Shown: in pieces, positions 32,486 through 43,750 of the stretch | Layout: each line of letters opens with the position of its first letter | Numbering within the stretch: the first letter of the stretch is position 1 | DNA from: Ophiura sarsii | Taxonomy: Eukaryota > Echinodermata > Ophiuroidea > Amphilepidida > Ophiuridae | Length of the DNA: 64,000 nt | Assembly (NCBI GenBank): GCA_035610835.1 | Contig: CM069457.1 | Span: 15,842,149-15,906,148 of the forward strand | Reading direction: 5' to 3' | Position numbers and translations under genes: made by a program | The notes under the pieces: model-generated | The model's input: only the letters and a program-made list of their open reading frames with translations | Told to the model about the DNA's origin: nothing | Database searches by the model: none

Positions 32486-33173
32486 TAGAGCAAGACAGTA
32501 GTTGCTAATAAGCAAAATACAAGGCAAGCTCATAAAAGACAGTGTGCATACAAGTATATAAAACACACTAGGGCAGATGTTGTTCCCTTGAGATAGAGAG
32601 ACATACTGCAAAGAATAAAATAGTGGCAAGAAGTAAGAAGAAAGCCAAGAGGATTATAAATTATGCATGATAAAGAAATAAGTATATGAAATAAAGAAAG
32701 TTAGCAGGTTATTAAGAAAACTATCAACAGATCACTTCAAGTGGATCCTCAAACGATTTTGATATACTTTAGATGCCACTGCTTGACTGATTAACAATAG
32801 CAGTGGGGAAATGACCTGAAGTAAAGTGGTTGGAGGTCAAAATAGCAGGCTGAATTATAAAAGCAAGCAAGAAATGCTTTAAAAAGGGAATGAAATGGAA
32901 ATGCAAAATAAATGCTGGAAAAAAGAGACCACTGGTTGCCAACCAGAACACTCCCGAAGCCAAGCCCAATCTAGGTGGGACAGCCACACAGAGCGATCAA
33001 TCTGTTGTTTTGTTCGCCCTGCCCCCAGACAAGTGAAACGGTGTGTGCGGCCGGCATAGGTGGACTATCATTTGGATAATAAAAAATATATGAATACAAT
33101 TTGGAAGATGGGTAAGAATACAGCCTGCTGTCTCGACCTCCCTATGAGAAAATAATTTGTGTGTGTAAAGATA

Positions 33174-34220
33174 TTATGATTTCATGTTCATGCCAAGAGG
33201 GGCAGATGTTTTGAGCTTGCGGATCCAGGACGTCTCAAGGGCTAATCGAAGAAAGTAGTCAGTCGCCTTGGGTCTGTCAATGGCCATGATGGTGATGTCA
33301 TCAGCACTGTGCCCGTCGTTGTTGAAGTGCCTTCCCACTGGTTTGTCCCGATTGTGAATAGTATCTCCGCAGTGTTCAAGCAGACGAGTTTTGAGGGCTC
33401 GTTTTGTTTCACCAACGTACTGTTGTTGACACTGTCTACAAGTAATGAGGTATATCACATTGGTGGAGAGACATCCCAATGGGTGGTTGATAGGATAACT
33501 CTCGCCTGTAACAGTGCTAGAGAAAGAGGATCCACAAGATGTGTGCCGTGTGTAGTGATCTGAGACATGCTTATGGTTGCATGCTGCACACTTCCCACAG
33601 GGGTTGAATCCTTTATCAGCAATAGTGCTTGGGAGGGTATGAAGTGTGGAACGCACAAGCATGTCCTTCAGGTTTGTGGTTCTACGGAAGGCTGACATTG
33701 GGGGGTCGGGAATGGCTGCTGCACATCGTTGTGATGAATGTAGTATGGGCAAATACTTCTGAAGTGTGTGTGTGACAGTTGAGTGTGATGGGCTGAAAGT
33801 GAGAACAAGAGGAACTCTTGATGTAGATTTGACAGTGGTACGAGGGCGGAGTGCATCTGACCTAAGCATGTTTGTGACCTTTTGTGTTTGGTTGTCTATC
33901 ACCCTGGCAGGATAACCTCTGGACTGGAGTTGATGTTTCAGCTCGCTGAGTCTTGTATTGAAGGTTTCGGGAGAGGAACAAATGCGTTTCAGGCGAAACG
34001 CAAGACTGTAGGGAAGACTCTTCTTGGTATGGCCAGGATGACAAGATGTCCATGACAGATATTGGTGGGTGTCTGTAGGTTTCGTGTACAGATCCGTTTC
34101 TAGAATGCCTTTATGGATAGAAACCTTGACATCTAAAAATGGAATGGATTCGGTGCTAGATTCAGAAGTGAACTTTATAGTGGGGTGGATGAGGACTTTA
34201 TAGTGGGGTGGATGGGACAA
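33174..34220 (-). pseudogene. Penelope-like polyprotein 3' part with GIY-YIG endonuclease
   Basis: A 348-codon open frame without internal stops. The first 20 or so codons are a junction duplication. RT thumb-like sequence covers residues 15-110. The zinc-like CxxC..C and C..C motifs are near residues 205-270. The GIY-YIG core is at residues 255-335, including the Y...YVGET and R..EH positions and a conserved E in LALETSWI. The protein cannot start normally because the RT core is missing from this strand. Confidence 0.8.
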
Positions 34221-34357
34221 CTAGAGAAGAATCTTCTAGCTTCATCGACTCTAAAACCCCTTACATGGTTAAGATATATAGATGACATCTTTCTTATCTG
34301 GACCCATGGTGAGGAAGAGCTAAAGCATTTCATTGACTCCTGCAACCTCATCCACCT
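34208..34357 (+). pseudogene. inverted Penelope-like RT catalytic fragment
   Basis: About 50 codons containing LTWLRYIDDIFLIWTHGEEE, the polymerase motif C region, ending at NLIHL where the - strand fragment would continue with HPTIKF. This is a head-to-head split of one element. Confidence 0.8.
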
Positions 34358-34516
34358 AGGCTAGTATAAATTGCAATCTCACATACAGGGCTTACAGTCA
34401 TCAATAAAGTAACTATACAGGCTATACAGGTAATAAATGAGCTTCTAACTCTTAAAATATATGTCCTACCTAAAAATATTAAATTATAAAGTTGTTGAAA
34501 AATGTGTCTTCTTTAA

Positions 34517-34852
34517 TATGAGATATTGCACGCTAGGATCGGGTGATTATTAAAGAAGTGGCACTCAAAAATATAAGGAGAAGTCCGATTTTCATTTTCA
34601 CATTTTTATTTTCTACACGCGGGCCAATCTATGTGTACCTTATCGATTACCGGTAGTGCAATTGGGGGATGCATGCGCAGGTTGGACAGTCGGCCGCACT
34701 GTTCTGATGGATCAATACGCCACACACACGCTACCTGTCATTCTCTCCCCATGTTGAAATGTAAAATGTGAATTTGAAGTTGTGACTTTACCTTACATTT
34801 TGGATTGTAGCTCCTTAAATATTCAACTGATCCTAGCGTGCGATATCTCATA
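34517..34852. mobile_element. TTAA foldback MITE, TATGAGATAT ends
   Basis: Ends TATGAGATATTGCACGCTAG and the inverse, with TTAA at 34513-34516 and 34853-34856. 336 bp. Non-coding. Confidence 0.75.
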
Positions 34853-35455
34853 TTAACCCTAACCCCCCTGAGTGCTAAAAAATGCTAATCCAAAGTCCCT
34901 CTCCAAACGCATGCGCCGTCGGTTTTCGATGACGTAGTCAACCGAGCCTATATAATGAGTGCAGTATACTGCACGAATGTGTAGCTGAGGGCCGTGGCTT
35001 AGTGGTGGGAAGGTGGGGCTTGAGAACGGAGGGTCCCCGGATCGAATCCCGGCAGGTTCCTGGAGATTTAGTTGGTGTTTTTTCCTCGAAAATTGTGATC
35101 CCGGTCAAAAATCCTAAACCGGAGTTAGGGTTATGGTAAAAATAAAAAAAAGTTTTTTTTGTGTTCTATTAACCCTAACCCCCCTGAGTGCTAAAAAATG
35201 CTAATCCAAAGTCCCTCTCCAAACGCATGCCCCGTCGGTTTTCGATGACGTAGTCAACCGAGCCTATATAATGAGTGCAGTATACTGCACGAATGTGTAG
35301 CTGAGGGCCGTGGCTTAGTGGTGGGAAGGTGGGGCTTGAGAACGGAGGGTCCCCGGATCGAATCCCGGCAGGTTCCCGGAGATTTAGTTGGTGTTTTTTC
35401 CTCGAAAATTGTGATCCCGGTCAAAAATCCTAAACCGGGGTTAGGGTTATAGAAG
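34853..35455 (+). mobile_element. two tandem tRNA-derived SINE-like units
   Basis: Two nearly identical units of about 300 bp (starting at 34853 and 35170). Each begins TTAACCCTAACCCC and ends GTTAGGGTTA. Each contains a box A-like TGGCTTAGTGGTGGGAAGG and a box B-like GGATCGAATCCCGG, plus the palindrome GTGCAGTATACTGCAC upstream. The telomere-like inverted ends are unusual for a SINE. Confidence 0.65.
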
Positions 35456-35699
35456 ATAAATTTCTCAACAACTTTATGATTTGATATTTCTAGGTAGGAT
35501 ATATATATATTTAAAGTTAAAAGTACATTTATTACCTGTATAGTTACTTTTTTTGATGACTGTATACCCTATTTGGATCTACATTACTGAAACATCAGCT
35601 AGATATGCTAGCTAGTGAGTTGTGATCAATATTGGGCTAATAACCTGCCTCATTTAAAGACTGTGCACCATATTTGGCTTGTATCATGTCATACAATTG

Positions 35700-36430
35700 T
35701 GTGATAATCTGAGATTGTTTATCTGTCATTTGTTGACGATTTTGCTACGGCTTTACAGACATGAAGGTGTGAAGGTTTTAACCAGAAATTTCAGAAGTGG
35801 ATGAGGTTGGTCAAGTAAGTATGTTGAAGGGGCATATAATTGACTTCTAGCAACTCTAGATAAATTGGACATGGGAGAGGGGATAGGGAAGAGAGGAGAG
35901 GGGAATGTAGACGGTGAGAGGAGAGGGGAGTGGACAGGGGAGGGAGAGGGAGAGGAGAGGTGACAGGAGAGAGGAGAGGGGGAGACATGCAACACAGGAG
36001 CGGTGATGTGTTTGATAATCTGAGATTGTTTATCTGTCATTTTCAAGATTACAAACACAGACCTGCTTTGTTGAACATTTTGCTACAGGTTTACAGATAT
36101 GAAGGGGTGAAGTTTTTCACCAGAAATTTCAGAAGTGGATGGGGGTGGTCAAGTAAGTATTAGTGAAGGGGCATACAATTGACTTCTAGCAACTCTTGAT
36201 ACTAGTATTGGACATGGGAGAGGGGATAGGGAAGAGATGAGAGGGGGAGGTAGACAGTGAGAGGAGAGGGGAGTGGACAGGGGAGAGGAGAGGGACAGAA
36301 GAGGGGACATGCAACACAGGAGCGGGATAGAGGGAACAGGGTAGAAGAGAGGGGACAAGGGAAAGGAGAGGGGACAGGAGAGGAGATGGGACAACGGGAA
36401 TGATAGGAGAGAGGGGAGGACATGCCACAA
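35700..36430. repeat. tandem duplication with purine-rich GGGGAGAGG tracts
   Basis: Two units share GATAATCTGAGATTGTTTAT, an exon-like piece (TTTACAG, then GAAGG..GTGAAG...ACCAGAAATTTCAGAAGTGG, then GTAAGT), and 100-200 bp of GGGAGAGG-type purine sequence. The exon-like piece reads YEGVKFFTRNFRSGWGWS in unit 2 (about 36100-36151) and has a stop in unit 1. No family recognised. Confidence 0.6.
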
Positions 36431-36769
36431 GATTGTTTTACCAGTTGGCTATGATACCTACCCTAGCTGAGGAATTACCATAATGGCTAGTGAATTACCA
36501 TATTTGGTTTACATACAAACCATATTTGGCTTGCCATTTACTATTGTATTACTACTTTTGTATCTTATTAATGTCTGTTAGACTTGAAGGAGTATATGGC
36601 TCATCTTATCACATGACTTCATTATGGGCAGCAATCTTGGCAATCTCACTTATAGTTGACTTTTGTTCTTCTCATTTTTAGTCCCATTTTGACAAATTCA
36701 GGCCAAATATCAATCCTGATTTAAATAAAGATGTGCCTATGCATGTTTATGACATGTGTATCACACATA

Positions 36770-36865
36770 AATCACACATGTATCACATGTGTGTCACATG
36801 TGTATCACATGTGTATTTTTCTCATGTTTATCACATGTGTGTTTTTCTTATGTTTATCACATGGC
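36770..36865. repeat. CACATGTGT tandem repeat
   Basis: Units of TATCACATGTG, partly palindromic. Confidence 0.7.
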
Positions 36866-36942
36866 AATTAATAGTAATCACATATCACACGGTTACCAAT
36901 GTATATTTAGTAAAATACCAACAATCCTTCGTAATGGTTCAA

Positions 36943-37042
36943 NNNNNNNNNNNNNNNNNNNNNNNNNNNNNNNNNNNNNNNNNNNNNNNNNNNNNNNNNN
37001 NNNNNNNNNNNNNNNNNNNNNNNNNNNNNNNNNNNNNNNNNN
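36943..37042. other. assembly gap (100 N)
   Basis: Exactly 100 unknown bases, the conventional size for a gap of unknown length. The sequence on the two sides may not be adjacent in the genome. Confidence 0.99.
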
Positions 37043-37212
37043 AATGAATGACACGACACACAGAAAGAAATACTAGTAGAGAAGTGAAAGGTGAAAAGAG
37101 ACACAAATTTAAAGAGATTTCTACCTTTTTTTGGGGGGGGGGGGGCAACAATTTGTTATCGGGACTGGGCTGGGAATTGGATCTGGACTTTATTTTTCTT
37201 TCTTGCTTTTTT

Positions 37213-37655
37213 TTTCCTTCTTGAAAGCGGCTTTTTTGTACGCCTGCGCCTCTTTTGAATGCCTGCGAATCTCTTGTACGCCTGCGACTTTCTTGTACGC
37301 CTGCACCTTTCTTGTACGCCTGCGACTTTCTTGTACGAATGCGGCTTTCTTGTACGAATGCGGCTTTCTTGTACGCCTGCGACTTTCTTGTACGAATGCG
37401 GCTTTCTTGTACGAATGCGGCTTTCTTGTACGCCTGCGACTTTCTTGTACGAATGCGGCTTTCTTGTACGAATGCGGCTTTCTTGTACGAATGCGGCTTT
37501 CTTGTACGAATGCGGCTTTCTTCTACGCCTGCGACTTTCTTGTACGAATGCGGCTTTCTTCTACGAATGCGGCTTTCTTGTACGAATGCGGCTTTCTTCT
37601 ACGAATGCGGCTTTCTTGTACGCCTGCGACTTTCTTGTACGCATGCGGCTTTTGT
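37213..37655. repeat. 19-bp minisatellite open in three frames
   Basis: About 23 units of TTTCTTGTACGAATGCGGC and the variant ending CGCCTGCGAC. Since 19 is not a multiple of three and the unit lacks stops on the + strand, all three + frames stay open and encode the same 19-residue cycle. Not a gene. Confidence 0.9.
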
Positions 37656-37719
37656 TCTGCATAGCCTATAGGTCTGATATAAGTCCATCCATGATACTAC
37701 TACAAGTAGTACTGTACTG

Positions 37720-38720
37720 TAGCCATACTGCACTGTGACTGTGACTGTACATGTACGTGTAGACCGTGTGTATGGTGTGTGTAGTATTCGATACCATCGC
37801 TATAATACAATACATGTATGCGTATAGTCGCACTCGCAGCACGTAGTACTGAAATCACGTATTTTCGATGGAAATCGTGATTCAAGCAAATTATAAGCGG
37901 CTCAGTTTAGCAGACATTGTTGACAATCTAAAACTTAATCCAAAGGCAGACATCGACAATCCGATAGGAAATTTTCTCCTCTACATGAATATCGCCGTGA
38001 AATTCCTCGAAATGTGTTAAGACGACCTGGAACTAGCAACTTTTGGAGTCATTTTACGAACGATTATCTACTTCCGGTTGATAATTTTGCGCTAATAACC
38101 ATGATGAATTTAAGAAAACGAAGGATTAATGTGGATAGAAACCTAAACAATTATGCTCTCTGAACACTTTACTTTCAACATTTCGCCATTTTGTATCGAT
38201 TACGTGGGTCACGTGATCATTATCAATAATTTTGTAGGGCTTCTTTCAGGTCAGAAAATTGACCTCGTCCTCATTTCGCGGGTCAAATCGGAAATCTCGC
38301 GAAAAACGAGGATTGTAAACGGGGAACGAGACCTCATTAACTGATCGACTGCGGTCTGCCTGTAATCACAGACTCGATTTTAGTTTAAATCTTTGGAAGG
38401 ATTTAAATTTTAAACCAATCAGATTATCATGATGCGTGCACGTGATCCATCCGATTCTTTTCGCTACGTTGTCACGACGCCATCTTTTTTTGCGATTTTG
38501 TGTGCGGCGTACGTAGAAGGCTGTGGGGAAACATCGGGAGAAATTCTTGACCGAAAATGGCTTCAATCTATCATTACTGACACACCAAAAGACAGGTATC
38601 AGCCCAGTGCACATCCGAGAGCATTTTAAACAGTTTTCACGGTGATAATGTAGACTTTACTAGAATTTGTGTTTTTCTGTTCTGACTCGCCGGTGGATGA
38701 AGTTAAAGTCAGGAATGCCT
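37720..38720. other. no gene recognised
   Basis: Mixed sequence with CG-containing stretches near 38180-38530 (ACGTGGGTCACGTGATC and others). A 66-codon + frame at 38429 has no family signal. Confidence 0.35.
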
Positions 38721-38724
38721 ATAG

Positions 38725-39734
38725 CACAAGTGATACACTAGGGACATTATATACAGCGCCTCCAAGTGACCGCATTTAACTATTGAACTAATCATCAATG
38801 ACTAAATTTTCCAAATACCAGAAGGCCAATAATAAAATATAGTTTGGTTGTCCTCGACCTCCCTATCTTATTTTCCGTTAGTTCTAAAACCTCGCAACCC
38901 TATTCATAGTCAAATTACCCGCTCATGCTTAACCGATGAACATCTGTATTGTATCAGTGCAGTAGTGGCGCCGGATTTAACTGCAGATAGATCAGTGTGC
39001 AATGAAGGCATTCATGTGTAGTAGCGTGTGATATGCTAAGATGACGTGAGTTCAAACACCGATACTTAGCCGTTGATGGGCAGAGTGTCGATTGGGAAAT
39101 GTGTTGAAACTCTTTGTTGTTGTATTAGTTTGTTTCTTTATTGACATCATTGTTCATGAGCCTATGGTGAGCGTGTGAACTCACTAGAAATGTTTTAGAT
39201 ATGACCAAATATAAGGACTGACCGGGGACAACTTAATTATTTATATTTTGGGACTTACGGGAGCATTGATATTAGACGATTTATAGAATCAATTTCAATA
39301 AGTAAGCTATCAAAATATTACTTGATGTATAAATAAGTATTATGGACGAAATCATTCTCTTTAATGCACAAATTACAGAGAAATCTTGAAATGAAAGTTG
39401 CAAACATTTTGAATTTTTGTTGAATTTTTGAATTTTTTGCGACACGTTAATTTTCACTCATCTGTATCGATCTGCTATGTTGCAGGGGAATGGCATTTGG
39501 CTCTCATCTCATCCATAATAGTGGTTTGACTAATATTCATTACATCCATACCATTACACAACAAATTTGATTTGTCATTTTTCTAATATATTGACTCCCA
39601 ATAGTTCGCTTTAAACAATTGACATCAGGGCAAGCGACCATTGATGTTTAGCCGTGGTTCGACTCCTATTGTTCAGCTGGTCGCTAGTGGGCGCTGAATT
39701 TGATGTCCGTTATATGCTTGCGGTAGCACTTGTG
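38725..39734. mobile_element. 1-kb CACAAGTG element, copy 1, ATAG duplication
   Basis: Ends CACAAGTG and CACTTGTG with ATAG on both sides (38721-38724, 39735-39738). A second copy lies inverted at 55126-56370 and matches along its length, including CATTGATGTTTAGCCGTGG. It lacks coding capacity. Confidence 0.8.
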
Positions 39735-39944
39735 ATAGGCCTACATGCGTTGTTCACTCATTCGCTGTGGCCGTGATCGGCTCCCGTATTATTATCATTA
39801 TTTACTCAAAATGCTCTCGGGTGCACACCAAACTGAAACACATCGTTCAACATGTCAGCGATACTGGCATCAAATCCACTTCGGTCAAGAACAAACATCC
39901 TCCACATACGTCGCACACACATACAATGGATTTGAAAAATTAAG

Positions 39945-40270
39945 TCCAAACAGATTGCTTTTAAATCTTTCTGAGGGTAGATTTTAATCAAAAAAGATTT
40001 GAAATTTAAATCCATTGGGACTTATTTTGTTTATCCTTTTAGATTAAAACTCATTTTGTCAATTGCTTTTAAATCTTTCTGAGGGTAGATTTTAATCCAA
40101 AAAGATTTAAAATGTAAATCCATTGAGACTTATTTTGTTAATCTCTTTGGAATAAAACTTTTAAATCCTTGAAAAGATTTATTTTAAATCCACATTGATT
40201 GGTCCCTCCCTACAATCCCTGAAGGATTTAAATGTAAATCCCTTGGGATTAAATTTAAATTCTTGTAATT
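39945..40270. repeat. tandem repeat of about 105 bp
   Basis: Units contain TTTTAAATCTTTCTGAGGGT and AAATCCATTG, two clear and one degenerate. The words GATTTAAAT and ATTTAAATC recur in both directions. Confidence 0.7.
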
Positions 40271-40444
40271 TAGAGTGTACCCTTAACGCGGATTCTCGAA
40301 GAAGTAAAAAGTGACCCTTAATGAGGATTATGCGAAAATTCTGGCTTTTAATGTCAACATTAACTGAAATTAGCTTAATTTGGTCTGAAATATCTAAATT
40401 TTAAACTAATTTGGATGTAATTTTGACATGAAAAGTCAACATTT

Positions 40445-40496
40445 TCGATTGGGGGAGGGGGGGATTGGGTTAACCCTAACCCTAACCCTAACCAAA
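40445..40496. repeat. short telomere-like CCCTAA tract
   Basis: TTAACCCTAACCCTAACCCT and two more bases, about four units, next to a G-rich stretch (GGGGGAGGGGGGG). Too short for a telomere; an interstitial tract. Confidence 0.75.
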
Positions 40497-40775
40497 CTAT
40501 TTTGTCAGTGTTATTACGTTGAGGCCGGTATGTGTCGCTCTAATGGGGTGCTTATTGTGAAAAACATTGGTTATCATATTTGTGCTGGAAAACCCTAAAC
40601 ATCGGTCCCAATTAGCGAAAATACAGTCAAATCCGCCATTTTATGAAATAAAAAAACACCTCTTAAAGTGAGTCATGATTTCAAACCTTCAGCAACTCCC
40701 GTCAATATAATTTGCGTACTCCGGTATTCAACGGTTATATTGTTCAGTGGTGTAGCCAGGCATTTTCATATTGTT

Positions 40776-40882
40776 GTTGTTGAAAATCTTTATTATTTTT
40801 TGAATTAAAGACCAAAAGGTGCTAAAAAACATTTTTTGGCACTTTTTGGTCGATAATTCAATAAATAATAAAGATTTTCAAA
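40776..40882. repeat. 105-bp hairpin
   Basis: GAAAATCTTTATTATTTTTT and its inverse around GTGCTAAAAAACATTTTTTG. The stem is nearly perfect. Confidence 0.8.
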
Positions 40883-41099
40883 AAACCCCACCGATTCCTA
40901 GGGAATTATATGAGGAATATAATCAAACTAGTATGACAAAATTTGACAAAATATATTTTGAGTTATCTTTTCCAAACCTAAATTGGGTCCAAAAACGTGT
41001 TTTTAAATAATTTCCTCCAAAATGGTCAATTTCATGATCATGGTTGGATTCATTGAACCCTTTTCTGCAAAAATATGTATACTTTTATATAGATTAAAT

Positions 41100-42155
41100 G
41101 AATAATGAAGAAGTTACGGCAGTTTTAAGGAGGCTGTACCTGAAGGTGCACAGCCCCCTTAACATGATATGGTAAATTGTTCCAAAGTTCAGCAGTTTAG
41201 TAGGTGTCATTACTGGTACGGTTTTGAGGTGGATCAGGTGGGTCCGGTTCAAGGTTAAATGGTTCAACGTTCAAGGTTAACGATATCATATTGGGTCAAG
41301 TCCATAAGTTCATTGCTTAATTGGGGGATAATTAATGGGAATCAATAGTAATTACACATTTTATCTGGCTGTCTTTCTGTGCATATTGTGGAGAGGAAAT
41401 GTGCTCGTTTAATGTATATCAACATTAAAACACCTGGTCTGGAACGTTTTATGCTAGGTGTATATCAATATTATATTACCATATACAATGATGGCATTCA
41501 AAGTTACGGTCTCTCTAATAACTTAACACTTTCTTTTAATTAATTATTAATGATTAATAACGATCTATGAAACATGCAATTCTAAAATCTCACAATTGTT
41601 TATGATTACGCACAATGTATACAAGCATTATCGATCGGAGCTCTGTTGACTGTATGCACGGGATATTAGGCGGGTTATTCAATTCAAATCTCGGCATGCA
41701 TGCATGTGATATTTTGCGTGCGTAACCTTTGAAATTGTGACATTTTCAAAAACGTAGCAAATATTACACAATTTGATAGCATTAATGAGGTATCAAAATG
41801 TAGCTAGTACAGTTAGAGTTGCAGTCCTGTATCAATATTATATTATAAGATGCGGTGTTTAATCACAGTGGTTTATTTCAAAAACTCTATGGGAAGTACG
41901 GAAAACAACGCCTAGTCTTATTAAAGTCCACAATGATCAAAGCCCACAATGATCAAAGTCCACAATGATCAAAGTCCACAATGATCAAAGTCCACAGTGA
42001 TAAAAAAGTCCACTTATATTTCATTATTTTCTTTTCTCCTTTTTTCTTTTTCCTTTTCTTTCAAGGAATACTGTGATGACCGGGGAAAAGGGTAGGCTAT
42101 GTTATGTTATTATTACCAATACCAGGCCTTATATTATGTGTATACACACCCCCAC
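41100..42155. other. no gene; 16-bp tandem repeat at 41930-42005
   Basis: Five units of TCCACAATGATCAAAG at 41930-42005. The remainder has no recognised feature. Confidence 0.5.
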
Positions 42156-42160
42156 ACAAC

Positions 42161-42618
42161 TATTGTGACGTGGTTTTAGGGAAAATACTCGCATAGCGGA
42201 GAGGGGATCAAAACACACAGAATGAATATAACGGATATAGCTTCCAAGTTATTTATATATACATTTTATTAATTCATCATCAATAGTTCACTTACTCATA
42301 TTATAAACGAACACAGCATCCAGCATCCAGACTATCCTAAAGAAATGACATGACACGCATCAATCGTGAGCTTCTGTAATTCAGAGCTCACTAATCCTGT
42401 TGTGTGAATTGAAAACTATATGGCCTAAACTTATCATGAGGTGTTGTCAGCGTGGCACGACGACTTGAATTGGTCAGAGATATTGGCGCGTAGACTGAAT
42501 GGGATTCAGAATACGGAAGTACGGTGTTGCCATTTCAAGTCAATCATGGCCTGAATTCTAGATATGAAAATACCTAATAGAATTAATAATATCAATATAA
42601 ATATTTAGCGTCACAACA
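42161..42618 (-). repeat. 3' LTR of the Gypsy element
   Basis: 458 bp. Compared with the 5' LTR it carries A for G at position 2, C for A at 9 and G for A at 13 counted from 42161. The end therefore reads TATTGTGA in + orientation and has lost the perfect TG..CA terminus, a change that would impair re-integration of a copy using this end. Confidence 0.9.
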
Positions 42619-43750
42619 TACGCCCTTCCTAACAAAATTGACACCTGACAATTTAACTTAAAGAATGCTGGGTGAAATATTTATAAAAGAAACTGATATC
42701 TTTATCATTTAGAGAAACGAATTATGCATTTCGTCTCAACATTTAGCATGTCTTTTTATACATGCTTACGTCAGCCAAATTGACGACATCTATAATCAGG
42801 TTGTTTATTTTTAACTATCTGCGAACGTTATTTTATTTTTAAACGAATGGCCTTAAATATAAATTTATTATTAATCTTCTGCGACGCCAAACCTGTGGAA
42901 ACCTGCGACCGTATTAACCCGGAATTCACGCGAAAAATTCCAAGTGATTACGCTCACACGGTAAAGAGGGATTTTTGAACAAACACGCATACGGGATATC
43001 CCTTAAATGGCCTAACACAAACACACACACTCTCATACATAATCCTCCGATTAACGTGTGCGTCTAAAGGTTTCATCAAAAGTTGAAGCGCAAAAGAATT
43101 GGAAAATTTCCTTCCAATTTCGATGTTTCATACGGAAACATATTTTTCTTATTTCAAAGAAATCACGTTTTTGTGACCCTTTAAAATTAAATAGTCATCA
43201 ATGGTGACTATATATTATGTGTACACAACAAGACAATACAGGACAGACAAAACAAGACAAAGGTAGCACTACTGAAATATTTAGTAATTTACATTAAACT
43301 TTCTTTTGTTTGCGTCTATTCATGTGAGACTAATGTTGCCAGAAAACCTCACAACATATGCCTCTTCCGAAAAGATACAAATAAATATAACACTTATTTG
43401 ATCATACTGCATTTCCGCATTTTTGCTCAACTATATAAATTCAAACTTTCTACATGAAGAATATCATTGTGTGCAATTCTTTGCAACAATCATTTCTATA
43501 TACAAATTAACGAAAGTGAACACACACTTTCAGGCAATGTTGCCCAAATTACAAATTGCTCTCATTCAACAATTTTATCAAAATAACACATTTTGTGTCA
43601 TAAGAATTGTAATACTCATACCATGACATATCTCAGCCTACGGACTATAAATTTTATTCATATACTTCCTCTGTGTTCTCTATACTTGTACACTTTTAAT
43701 TTATTTGCTGTTTCAGACTCTGTTCCTGCAATGATTCTTGCCCGCTGGCT
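42619..43750 (-). other. 3' noncoding region and polypurine tract of the Gypsy element
   Basis: The - strand just before the 3' LTR reads AGGAAGGGCGTA, a candidate polypurine tract for second-strand priming. The remaining 1.1 kb has no open frame of note and no envelope-like sequence. Confidence 0.6.

Larger units (their letters stand above)
32270..34360 (-). mobile_element. Penelope-like retroelement, 5' truncated and inverted
   Basis: The - strand part (34220-33174) encodes the end of the RT region (IPFLDVKVSIHKGILETDLY), a Cys-rich linker (CGKCAACNHKH), and a GIY-YIG endonuclease (VIYLITCRQCQQQYVGETK...LLEH). The catalytic RT piece YIDDIFLIW lies at 34208-34357 on the opposite strand, so the 5' end is inverted. 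A 20-bp stretch (CATCCACCCCACTATAAAGT) is duplicated at the junction. A 3' region of about 900 bp follows, with a hammerhead-like hairpin at 32453-32483. It is a dead copy. Confidence 0.85.
34395..35573. mobile_element. TA-flanked TIR element carrying nested elements
   Basis: The left arm CAGTCATCAATAAAGTAACT and the right arm (inverse near 35545-35573) match over about 110 bp with gaps, with TA outside both. Inside are a TTAA foldback (34517-34852) and two tandem SINE-like units (34853-35455), showing three rounds of insertion. Confidence 0.7.

Noticed and set aside
34980..35070. Functional tRNA gene in the SINE-like units
   Set aside because: tRNA-like boxes only; no complete cloverleaf could be drawn and the unit is duplicated with the rest of the repeat.
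35753..36430. Ser/Pro-rich - strand frames
   Set aside because: They translate purine-rich GGGAGAGG tracts on the opposite strand and occur in several frames at once.
37131..37738. Three overlapping + strand frames of 138-177 codons
   Set aside because: All read the same 19-bp repeat in different phases; no start context or family signal.
40445..40496. Chromosome end (telomere)
   Set aside because: Only about four CCCTAA units with unique sequence on both sides.
42619..43750. Envelope gene after pol
   Set aside because: No open frame of useful length on the - strand in this region.
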